The notes beneath the pieces were generated by a model that saw nothing but the letters and a program-made list of their open reading frames with translations, searched no databases and was not told the DNA's origin. Positions 1-6,129 of a DNA stretch of 64,000 bases are shown one piece after another (the first letter of the stretch is position 1; each line of letters starts with the position of its first letter). The stretch covers positions 124,001-188,000 of the forward strand of contig CAVTJA010000007.1 in assembly GCA_963735005.1 (NCBI GenBank), given 5' to 3'. Source of the stretch: WTKG01 sp963735005 (GTDB lineage: Bacteria > Actinomycetota > Actinomycetes > Actinomycetales > Demequinaceae). The position numbers and the translations under genes are program-made.

Positions 1-85
1 ATGCGAGGACGGCGAGGGTAACGAAGACAACAGCGACGACGCCACTGGTCCACACATACGCGGCCCCCGCGACACCCTCGCTCAT
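1..85 (-). CDS. partial membrane protein, N-terminus only
   Basis: An ATG at 83-85 on the minus strand opens a frame that runs off the left edge of the window. The 28 visible residues begin MSEGVAGAAYVWTSG and continue into a hydrophobic stretch (VVAVVFVTLAVLA), which looks like a first membrane segment or signal anchor. The start overlaps the stop of the EAL remnant (TGA at 82-84) as ATGA, so it was probably a coupled downstream gene of that operon. Too little is present to name a family. Confidence 0.5.
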   Translation of the reverse strand, partial: MSEGVAGAAYVWTSGVVAVVFVTLAVLA

Positions 86-225
86 CGCGCCTCGGCCCCA
101 AAGTCGTTGAGCTTCAGCGCGGCCGGCAGGTTGCCCGGGCGTGCAAGATGATAGCCCTGCCCCCAGCCAACCTCTAAATGCTTCAGCGTCGACAGTTCCG
201 ATCCAGTCTCAATTCCCTCCGCAAC
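82..225 (-). pseudogene. 3' remnant of an EAL-domain (c-di-GMP phosphodiesterase) gene
   Basis: The last 47 codons before the TGA at 82-84 read VAEGIETGSELSTLKHLEVG, then WGQGYHLARPGNLP and a short tail. This is the conserved C-terminal end of EAL domains (the AEG(I/V)ET motif, then the (G/C)QGY-x-(L/F)-x-(R/K)P motif). Nothing upstream of about 226 in any minus-strand frame continues an EAL domain; a terminator and an unrelated alanine-rich gene lie there instead. The N-terminal part, with the EAL signature and most metal ligands, is missing, so this piece cannot be a working enzyme. Its stop overlaps the start of the next gene. The family call is strong because of two spaced motifs; the history (deletion or insertion at about 226-230) is inference. 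Confidence 0.7.
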
Positions 226-230
226 AGAAC

Positions 231-262
231 AACGAGGGCCCGGCAACCGCCGGGCCCTCGTT
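231..262 (-). terminator. strong hairpin terminator, probably bidirectional
   Basis: A perfect 14-bp inverted repeat (arms 231-244 and 249-262) encloses a 4-nt AACC loop. The stem is very GC-rich and ends in AA/TT. It sits 12 bp after the stop of the alanine-rich gene at 275-1177 and fits intrinsic termination of that transcript. The downstream T-run on the minus strand is weak. Confidence 0.75.
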
Positions 263-274
263 GTCTGTCGTGGT

Positions 275-1177
275 CTAGCTGTCGCGCTTGGGAGCAGCCT
301 TCTTGGCCGCGGGCTTCTTGGCCGCGGGCTTGGGAGGCGGCGTGGTTTCTTCGCCATCCTCGCCCCACACGTCCTCGAAGTCCTCGATGGCCTTCTCGAC
401 TTCGCCGGCAACGGCGCCGCCCGCGCTGCGCGCATGCCTTGCCCCTGCCGATGCGGTCTTCTTGACCTTGTCGAGCGTAGGTCCTGCCTCGCTCGCGACC
501 CGCTTGGCGCCAGACACCGCGGCGTTCTTGGCCTTGGTGGCGTACGGCCCGGCCTCGGCGCGCACCTTCTGCGCGTACGGGCTTGCGGCCTCGGACACAG
601 CGGCGACCGCCGCTCCGGCGGCCGTCACCACCACGTCCGTGGCGTGCTTGACGGTGTCTTCGGCGCTGGTGAGCGCGCTGTTTATCGAGGTCCTGGCGCG
701 GGCGGCGCGGGCGCGCTGTGCGCTCGCGAACTCCCACTCCTCGTCGCCCTCGGCGTGCGCGTCCGGGCCAGGGTCCTTCTTGGCCCACACGATCACTGCT
801 GCGGCGACGGCCCCGATGACGGCGGCGGGCACGATGACGGCGGCCCATGGAAACGGACGGTCGTCTTCGTCGTCCTGGCCGGCGCGGCGCACAGCTCCGA
901 TTACGGCAGGGATGGCTGAGCCGACAATGGCGGCGTGAACCGCGTCCGCCCAGTCCTCGGCCTTGTCGCCAGCCGCGGAAACGTACGGTGCGGCGCGGCG
1001 GGCGCCCTTGCGATACGCGCCGCGCGCGCGGGGCTCAACCCAGTCGCGAGCGGCTTCGTAGCGCGGTTCCGCCCAGTGTTGCGCGCGTTCAGCAGCCTCG
1101 CGTGCGGCGGCGGCGCTGTCACGCGCACGCTCCCGCAACGCCTCTGTGTCAACGCGGTCTCGGTAACGTCCAAACAT
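275..1177 (-). CDS. alanine-rich single-pass membrane protein, unknown function
   Basis: A protein of about 300 aa rich in Ala, Arg and Glu. The N-terminal 90 residues look like amphipathic helix repeats (RERARDSAAAAREAAERAQ). One clear transmembrane helix follows (PWAAVIVPAAVIGAVAAAVI), then a long Ala/Val/Lys helix-forming region resembling apolipoprotein or late-embryogenesis-type repeats, and a Lys/Pro/Ala tail ending in KRDS. Two adjacent ATGs (1178-1180 and 1175-1177) follow an AGGAGG at 1183-1188; the second is better spaced and was chosen. A longer frame upstream would run antisense through the cyclophilin gene and is unlikely. It is divergent from the cyclophilin gene. No catalytic motif is visible. 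Confidence 0.75.
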   Translation of the reverse strand: MFGRYRDRVDTEALRERARDSAAAAREAAERAQHWAEPRYEAARDWVEPRARGAYRKGARRAAPYVSAAGDKAEDWADAVHAAIVGSAIPAVIGAVRRAGQDDEDDRPFPWAAVIVPAAVIGAVAAAVIVWAKKDPGPDAHAEGDEEWEFASAQRARAARARTSINSALTSAEDTVKHATDVVVTAAGAAVAAVSEAASPYAQKVRAEAGPYATKAKNAAVSGAKRVASEAGPTLDKVKKTASAGARHARSAGGAVAGEVEKAIEDFEDVWGEDGEETTPPPKPAAKKPAAKKAAPKRDS

Positions 1178-1265
1178 CATGACCTCCTGGTCCCGCGGGA
1201 ATCCCCCACTTCTCCCATCTTCCACCAAGAAAGCGCAAAGTCCAAGTGCGTGCGAGAATGACCGC

Positions 1266-1802
1266 ATGATCGCAACCATTGAAACCACTGCTGGGGACAT
1301 CCGAATCGAGCTGTTCGAGAACCACGCGCCGCGCACCGTTGAGAACTTCACAGGACTCGCGACCGGCGCGAAGGAATGGAAGGATCCCATCACCGGTGAA
1401 CCGAGCCACGATCCCTTCTACAACGGGCTCGTGTTCCACCGCGTCATCAAGGGATTCATGCTCCAGGGCGGTTGCCCCGAGGGATCCGGGCGCGGCGGCC
1501 CCGGCTACACGTTCGACGACGAGATTCACCCCGAGCTCCAGTTCAACGAGCCGTACCTGCTGGCCATGGCGAACGCGGGCAAGCGCCCCAACCCCGTGAC
1601 GGGCCAGATGGCCGGAACCAACGGTTCGCAGTTCTTCATCACCGTTGGCCCTACCCCGCACCTCAACGGAGCGCACACGATTTTCGGCAAGGTCACTGAC
1701 GACGAGTCGAGGGCCGTCGTGGACAAGATCGCGACCACGCCCGTCGGCCCCGGCGACCGCCCCGTCGACGACGTCATGATCACTGCGGTGACCATCTCCT
1801 AA
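1266..1802 (+). CDS. ppiA: peptidyl-prolyl cis-trans isomerase (cyclophilin type)
   Basis: A cytoplasmic cyclophilin of 178 aa that catalyses cis-trans isomerisation of prolyl bonds. The characteristic cyclophilin blocks are present: FHRVIKGFMLQGG with the catalytic Arg, then the Q-M-A-G-T-NGSQFFIT block and the HLNGAHTIFGKV block near the C-terminus. No signal peptide or membrane segment is present. The ATG at 1266 gives the normal family N-terminus (IETTAGDIRIELF). It stands one base before the rhomboid gene, so the two are cotranscribed. The same pair lies near the origin in other actinobacteria. Confidence 0.93.
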   Translation: MIATIETTAGDIRIELFENHAPRTVENFTGLATGAKEWKDPITGEPSHDPFYNGLVFHRVIKGFMLQGGCPEGSGRGGPGYTFDDEIHPELQFNEPYLLAMANAGKRPNPVTGQMAGTNGSQFFITVGPTPHLNGAHTIFGKVTDDESRAVVDKIATTPVGPGDRPVDDVMITAVTIS

Positions 1803-1803
1803 C

Positions 1804-2613
1804 GTGTCCGAACACGAGGCCGAGCCCACCTGCCCGCGGCACCCGGGTACCGTCGCGTACGTCCGGTGCCAGCGGTGCGACCGTCCCACCTGCCCGGAGT
1901 GCCAGCGCCCGGCCGCGGTGGGCATCCTCTGCGTCGACTGCGTGAAGGCGCAGCAGCAGAGCGTGCGCCAGCCCGTGTCCGTTCTTGGCCTGCCGATCGC
2001 GAAGGGCGCGGCGGTCGCGACCTTCACCCTCATTGCAATCAACCTGGTCGCGTTCCTCGCGCTCCCGGCGCTGCTGGGAGGCACCGCCTACATCGGCGGC
2101 CAGCAAGGCGTGATCGGGGACAAGGCGTGGCTGGTCACGTTCGGCTTCTACCCGGATTTCGCGTGGTCGGAGCCGTGGCGCTGGATCACGGCGGGATTCG
2201 TGCACGATGGCGTCCTGCACGTGGGCCTCAACATGTTCGTGTTGTTCATGTTCGGACGCCTCATCGAGCCCGTCCTTGGCCGCGCGCGCTTCCTCATCGT
2301 CTACTTCGGCTCCATGATTGGCGGCGGCGTCGCGATTGTGCTGCTCGGCCAGGGCACGGGCCCTCACGTGGGGGCCTCCGGCGCGATCATGGGCGTCATT
2401 GCCTCGTACGTGATCGTCGCATCGCGCCTGAAGCAGCGCGTGGGATTCGTGATCGTTCAGGCGGGCGCGTGGCTTGTAGTCGGCGTTCTTGTGCCAGGCG
2501 TTTCGTGGCAGGGCCACCTGGGCGGCGCCGCCTTTGGAGCGGCGATCACGTGGCTCATTCTGGCGATCGCATCCCGCCAGCGCGCAGGCCGACTCAAGAA
2601 GTTATCCCCATAG
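1804..2613 (+). CDS. rhomboid family intramembrane serine protease with N-terminal zinc-binding motif
   Basis: A 269-aa protein starting at GTG 1804, one base after the cyclophilin stop. Residues 8-50 hold a Cys/His cluster (CPRHPG, CQRC, CPEC, CVDC) like a B-box zinc finger. The rest is a six-helix rhomboid domain. It has the WRWITAGFVH and HVGLNM motifs (His and Asn of the oxyanion region), the catalytic serine in GASGAIMG, and the catalytic histidine in QGHLGGAAFG. It should cleave membrane-anchored substrates within the bilayer; the substrate cannot be predicted. The zinc-finger-plus-rhomboid arrangement is common in actinobacteria at this locus. Confidence 0.92.
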   Translation: MSEHEAEPTCPRHPGTVAYVRCQRCDRPTCPECQRPAAVGILCVDCVKAQQQSVRQPVSVLGLPIAKGAAVATFTLIAINLVAFLALPALLGGTAYIGGQQGVIGDKAWLVTFGFYPDFAWSEPWRWITAGFVHDGVLHVGLNMFVLFMFGRLIEPVLGRARFLIVYFGSMIGGGVAIVLLGQGTGPHVGASGAIMGVIASYVIVASRLKQRVGFVIVQAGAWLVVGVLVPGVSWQGHLGGAAFGAAITWLILAIASRQRAGRLKKLSP

Positions 2614-2636
2614 CTATCCACAGCCGGGGGATAACT
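2600..2636. repeat. inverted repeat with DnaA-box-like sequences between convergent genes
   Basis: AGTTATCCCC (2600-2609) and its exact complement GGGGATAACT (2627-2636) form a 10-bp stem over a 17-nt loop, overlapping the end of the rhomboid gene and facing the end of crgA. This could be a shared terminator. The arms and loop also contain TTATCCCCA (2602-2610) and CTATCCACA (2614-2622), each one mismatch from the DnaA box TTATCCACA, and the right arm reads GTTATCCCCC on the other strand. A DnaA-binding role is inference. Confidence 0.5.
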
Positions 2637-2657
2637 ACACCGGTGTGATTCGAACCG

Positions 2658-2948
2658 CTACTTCCACCGTGTCGTGAGGATGAAGCCCGCGATCATGAAC
2701 CCGAAGCCAGCGGCCAGATTCCACGCGCCGATGCTCCCGACGGGAAACTTCGCTTGCGAGATGTAGTACACGAGGATCCACAGCACGCCCACGATGAACA
2801 GTGTCGCCATGGTTGGAACCAGCCACGACGGGTTCTCCGTGGAGACGTGCTTCTGCTGCTTCGGCAGCGCCGCCGCCTTGGTGGACTTCTTGCGCTTCTT
2901 CGATTCCGGCACGGAACCTCCCGGTGATGTCGGCGCCTCGCGCGCCAT
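2658..2948 (-). CDS. crgA: cell division protein CrgA
   Basis: A small 96-aa membrane protein of the CrgA (UPF0233) family, which in actinobacteria takes part in septum assembly by contacting FtsZ and penicillin-binding proteins. The first 35 residues are charged (ESKKRKKSTKAA). Two transmembrane helices follow, the first in PTMATLFIVGVLWILVYYI and the second in AAGFGFMIAGFILTTRWK, with the short family linker (SIGAWNL) between them. The length and the C-terminal FILTTRWK match the family. It is convergent with rhomboid and divergent from the sortase gene, the usual actinobacterial order. Confidence 0.95.
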   Translation of the reverse strand: MAREAPTSPGGSVPESKKRKKSTKAAALPKQQKHVSTENPSWLVPTMATLFIVGVLWILVYYISQAKFPVGSIGAWNLAAGFGFMIAGFILTTRWK

Positions 2949-3004
2949 TGCGAATCAAGCGTACCTAGGCGAACGACCCTGCGGCGACATTGTGGCGGTT
3001 CCCG

Positions 3005-3010
3005 TACTCT
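3005..3010 (+). promoter_or_regulatory. -10-like hexamer of a leaderless sortase transcript
   Basis: TACTCT lies 7 nt before the ATG at 3018, with no Shine-Dalgarno between. Transcription would begin at or next to the start codon. No clear -35 is visible. Confidence 0.45.
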
Positions 3011-3017
3011 TGGCGCT

Positions 3018-3854
3018 ATGGCACCGACCTCTCAAGCTGGCGAATCGGCCGCGCCCGCGGGGGAGCCCGCACGCGCGACGCGAGCCCGCAAATTCACGGG
3101 GTCACCCACCAGCGTCGTCGGCGAATCGCTGATCACCTTGGGCCTGTTGCTGGGCCTGCTCGTGGTGTGGGAGCTGTTCTGGACTGACGTCGGCGCCAAC
3201 CGCGAACAGAGCGCGGTCGTGGCCGCAGTCGACGACGAGTGGTCGTCCGAGGGCGCACCGCTCGACATCGCAGGCCAGACGGGCGGCGACCTCTCTTACC
3301 CCCTGCTCGCTGAGGAGGCTCACCACTACGACGACGACCCTCCCGTCATGGAGCCGCCGGAGAACGCAGGCAAGACTTTCGCGATGATGTACGTGCCCCG
3401 CTGGGGACAGGACTACATCAAGCCCATTAGCGAAGGCGTGAGCCGCTCCAAGGTCCTGGACTCCAAGGGCATCGGCCACTATCCCAAGTCGCAGATGCCC
3501 GGCGACGTGGGCAACTTCGCGACGGCCGCGCACCGCACCACGTACGGCAAGCCGTTCACGAACATCCAGAACCTGCGCAAACGTGACTACGTCGTCGTCC
3601 GGACTCAGGACGTGTGGTTCGTCTACAAGGTGATCGATCATGAAATCGTCGCGCCGAACGACATCAGCGTGGTCTCACGGGACCCGTTCAAGCTTGGCGG
3701 AAATGACACGCACCGTTACCTCACCATGACCAGCTGCCACCCGCGCTTCTCGGCGTTGCAGCGCTACGTGGTCCACGGCGAGCTCGCCTATTGGGCTTAC
3801 GTTGCCGACGGCTACCCGCCAGAACTGTTCCCCAACGCGCCGGTGGGTGCCTGA
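3018..3854 (+). CDS. srtE: class E sortase
   Basis: A 278-aa membrane-anchored cysteine transpeptidase that attaches LAXTG-type proteins to the cell wall. A basic N-terminal region of about 35 residues is followed by one transmembrane helix (ITLGLLLGLLVVWELFW), an acidic linker, and the sortase beta-barrel. The catalytic His is in AAHRTTYGKPF, the Cys in MTSCHPRFSALQRYVVHGEL, and the Arg is the one in LQRYV. The SCHP...R spacing is that of class E enzymes. It is followed at once by a 52-aa membrane peptide and pabA. A candidate substrate with LAATG is encoded at 38.3-45.3 kb. Confidence 0.93.
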   Translation: MAPTSQAGESAAPAGEPARATRARKFTGSPTSVVGESLITLGLLLGLLVVWELFWTDVGANREQSAVVAAVDDEWSSEGAPLDIAGQTGGDLSYPLLAEEAHHYDDDPPVMEPPENAGKTFAMMYVPRWGQDYIKPISEGVSRSKVLDSKGIGHYPKSQMPGDVGNFATAAHRTTYGKPFTNIQNLRKRDYVVVRTQDVWFVYKVIDHEIVAPNDISVVSRDPFKLGGNDTHRYLTMTSCHPRFSALQRYVVHGELAYWAYVADGYPPELFPNAPVGA

Positions 3855-4012
3855 TGTACGCGTGGATCTGGCGATCGCTGCCGGGGCCGTTGTGGGCCCG
3901 GATTCTGATGGCGCTGGCGCTGGTACTGCTGGTGCTCTATATCTTGTTCGAGTGGGTCTACCCCTGGCTGGCCCCGCTTCTGCCGTTCCAACAGCAAACC
4001 GTCACGGAGTAG
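3854..4012 (+). CDS. small membrane protein downstream of sortase
   Basis: A 52-aa protein starting MYAWIWRSLPGPLWARIL with one long hydrophobic helix (MALALVLLVLYILFEWVYPW) and a short polar tail. Its ATG overlaps the sortase stop by one base (TGATG), and its stop is 2 bp before pabA, so it is translationally coupled in a srtE-small protein-pabA unit. Short membrane peptides are usual at this position between class E sortase and pabA in actinobacteria. Function is unknown; a sortase partner is possible but unproven. Confidence 0.8.
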   Translation: MYAWIWRSLPGPLWARILMALALVLLVLYILFEWVYPWLAPLLPFQQQTVTE

Positions 4013-4014
4013 CC

Positions 4015-4650
4015 ATGACGCACATCCTCGTCATCGACAACTACGATTCGTTCGTCTACACGATCGTCGGGTACCTGCGCCAGATGGGCGCGAACACCAC
4101 GGTGCTGCGCAACGACGCCGTGGATGTCGCCACCGTCGCCGACTACCAGGGCGTCCTCGTGTCGCCAGGCCCCGGTACGCCCGCGGAGGCTGGCTCCTCG
4201 AAAGACGTGGTTCGCGCGTGCGCAAACACCGGGACGCCGATGCTCGGGGTATGCCTTGGCCACCAGGCGCTCGCGGAAGTGTACGGCGCCGTGGTCTCCC
4301 ACGCGCCGGAGCTCATGCACGGCAAGACCAGCGAGGTTGAGCACGGCGACTCGCCCATCCTGGCCGGGCTGCCATCGCCCTTCACCGCGACTCGCTACCA
4401 CTCGCTGGCCGTCGAGCCCGCGACGGTGCCCGACGAGCTCGAGGTGACCGCGCACACCGCGTCCGGCATCGTCATGGGCCTCAGCCACCGGACACTTCCG
4501 CTTCACGGCGTGCAGTTCCACCCCGAGTCCGTGCTCACTGAGGGCGGGCACCGGCTACTCGCCAACTGGCTCGAGGTGTGTGGCATGCCCGACCCGGTGG
4601 CGCGCTCGGCGGGACTATCCCCGCTGGTGCGCAGCGACTCGGGGCTATAG
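4015..4650 (+). CDS. pabA: aminodeoxychorismate/anthranilate synthase component II (glutamine amidotransferase)
   Basis: A 211-aa class I glutamine amidotransferase that supplies ammonia to chorismate for folate (PabB partner) or tryptophan (TrpE partner) synthesis. The N-terminus has the family motif ILVIDNYDSFVYTIVGYL. The nucleophile Cys is in GVCLGHQ, the oxyanion glycine region in VSPGPGTP, and the catalytic His-Glu in GVQFHPES. No component I gene is nearby, so pabA versus trpG cannot be decided from the sequence; mycobacteria have the equivalent gene at the same place, called trpG. The end overlaps the convergent crtEb stop (TAG and complementary CTA adjoining at 4645-4650). Confidence 0.9.
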   Translation: MTHILVIDNYDSFVYTIVGYLRQMGANTTVLRNDAVDVATVADYQGVLVSPGPGTPAEAGSSKDVVRACANTGTPMLGVCLGHQALAEVYGAVVSHAPELMHGKTSEVEHGDSPILAGLPSPFTATRYHSLAVEPATVPDELEVTAHTASGIVMGLSHRTLPLHGVQFHPESVLTEGGHRLLANWLEVCGMPDPVARSAGLSPLVRSDSGL

Positions 4651-5520
4651 CCAGCCGCGGGCTACCGCGATCAACAGCATCGTCACTAGGAAGCCCACGG
4701 GCTGGTTGAGCCACAGGAACGTGCGCCACCCGGCGTTTGCGTCCTCGCACGTGCTGTCAGTGACGTTCCAGAAGCGAGCGACGCTCACCGCGTATGGCAG
4801 TGGAAGCACGGCGGCGAGCCATCCGGGCCACGGGAGGGCCGCAAGCAGTAGCGCGGCCGCCATGTACATCCCGACGGCCACCCGCGCCGTCGCTTGTGCG
4901 CCGATGACGGTGGCGACCGATCCGATGCCGCCTTCGCGGTCGGCGCGCACGTCCTGGACGGCGCCAAATGCGTGGCTCGCCATGCCCCACGCGACGAAAG
5001 CCGCCAGGATGGGCCACACGGGGCGGGACGTCAGCTGCACCCCCGTCAGCACGAGCGCGTACACGAGCGGGCCCACGAAGTGCATCGCCGACGTCACCGA
5101 GTCGAGGAACGGGCGCTCCTTGAAGCGCAGGCCCGGTAGCGAGTACGCGAGTACGCCGAACACGACCGCGACAAGGGTCCATCGCGAGGCGGCGCTTCCC
5201 TGCGTGAGGAGCCACGCCATGGGCGGCACCGCGGTGACGGCCGCGGATACCAGGATCGCGCGGTGCACGCGCGCGGCCTTGGCACGCTCAGCCACTCCGC
5301 CCTCGATGCCGCCCTTGCGCGGGTTCGCAACGTCGCTCTCGTAGTCGAAGACGTCGTTGATCCCGTACATCACAAGGTTGTAGGGGATGAGGAAGAACAA
5401 CGTACCCACGATGAACGCCGCGTCGACATGGCGCACGACCATGAGGTAGCCGGCGGCGAAGGGGAAAGCCGTGTTGATCCACGAGATGGGCCGCGACGCG
5501 ACCAGCACGCTACGCACCAT
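4645..5520 (-). CDS. crtEb: lycopene elongase (UbiA-family prenyltransferase)
   Basis: An integral membrane prenyltransferase of 291 aa that adds C5 units to lycopene on the way to C50 carotenoids such as flavuxanthin. The aspartate-rich motif NDVFDYESDVANPRKGG is diagnostic of the CrtEb/lycopene-elongase branch of the UbiA family. A second motif (DVRADREGG) follows, with about eight hydrophobic segments. The ATG at 5520 was chosen because AAGGGGG precedes it at good spacing; an earlier GTG would overlap crtYf more. It is the last gene of the crt operon. Its stop abuts the stop of the convergent pabA, leaving no room for a terminator between them. Confidence 0.9.
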   Translation of the reverse strand: MVRSVLVASRPISWINTAFPFAAGYLMVVRHVDAAFIVGTLFFLIPYNLVMYGINDVFDYESDVANPRKGGIEGGVAERAKAARVHRAILVSAAVTAVPPMAWLLTQGSAASRWTLVAVVFGVLAYSLPGLRFKERPFLDSVTSAMHFVGPLVYALVLTGVQLTSRPVWPILAAFVAWGMASHAFGAVQDVRADREGGIGSVATVIGAQATARVAVGMYMAAALLLAALPWPGWLAAVLPLPYAVSVARFWNVTDSTCEDANAGWRTFLWLNQPVGFLVTMLLIAVARGWL

Positions 5521-5815
5521 CGTGCGCCCCCTTGCGTGACCCAAGCATCGTCCATAGCGCGGGCATGATGAGCACCGCGGCGAGCGCGTACGCGAAGTCC
5601 TCGATCGGCGCTGTCGGCACCCGCAGGCCGAGGATCAGGGCGTCGTCGTAGTCCACGATCCCGACGCCGACGATGAGGTTGTCGAAGGCGAGGGTGAGCG
5701 CCACGAGCACCGCCGCGGTCCACAGCAGGGGGCCCGGGCGCAGGGCCCGCACGGTGCGCCACGTCAGCAGGACGATGCCGAGCAACACCCCGGCAGACAA
5801 AGCCACGTAGGTCAC
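5510..5815 (-). CDS. crtYf: C50 carotenoid epsilon-cyclase subunit (CrtYf-like)
   Basis: A 101-aa membrane protein with three hydrophobic helices. It carries the lycopene-cyclase-domain motif AFDNLIVGVGIVDYDD and the later PIEDFAYALAAVLIMPALW. These heterodimeric cyclases (CrtYe plus CrtYf) close the end rings of C50 carotenoids. GTG at 5815 overlaps the crtYe stop as GTGA, which selects this start; its own 3' end overlaps the crtEb start by 11 bp. Confidence 0.88.
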   Translation of the reverse strand: MTYVALSAGVLLGIVLLTWRTVRALRPGPLLWTAAVLVALTLAFDNLIVGVGIVDYDDALILGLRVPTAPIEDFAYALAAVLIMPALWTMLGSRKGAHDGA

Positions 5816-6129
5816 GCCTTGCCCCCTCTGCTCTCGAACGCTCGCCACAGCAGCAGCGCCTGGTACGTCAGTAGCGTCAGGAACAGGATCTCCTCGACGG
5901 GAATCTGGGGCGCGACGCGCCACCCGGTGAGGTACGGGGCGTCGCCAACGAAGAAGATCCCAAGGCCCACGCCCGCCGCGTCCCACGCAAGGAACACCGC
6001 GACGCCGATGCCGATCGACACAAGGGTGCGGCGAGCATCTGCAAACAGCGCCAGCTGGTAGCGCCAGTCGAGGACCGTTAGCCCCGCCAGCGCGACGAGC
6101 AGGGCGCCGCCGTACACGAAGCCAGTCAT
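5812..6129 (-). CDS. crtYe: C50 carotenoid epsilon-cyclase subunit (CrtYe-like)
   Basis: The 105-aa partner of CrtYf, with three membrane helices. It shows the N-terminal-type motif LTVLDWRYQLALF, the W-DAAG region in AVFLAWDAAGVGLGIFF, and VAPQIPVEEILFLTLLTYQ, where the Glu pair is conserved in lycopene cyclase domains. Its ATG overlaps the crtI stop (ATGA) and its stop overlaps the crtYf start. The two-polypeptide cyclase is typical of actinobacterial C50 pathways such as decaprenoxanthin synthesis. Confidence 0.9.
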   Translation of the reverse strand: MTGFVYGGALLVALAGLTVLDWRYQLALFADARRTLVSIGIGVAVFLAWDAAGVGLGIFFVGDAPYLTGWRVAPQIPVEEILFLTLLTYQALLLWRAFESRGGKA

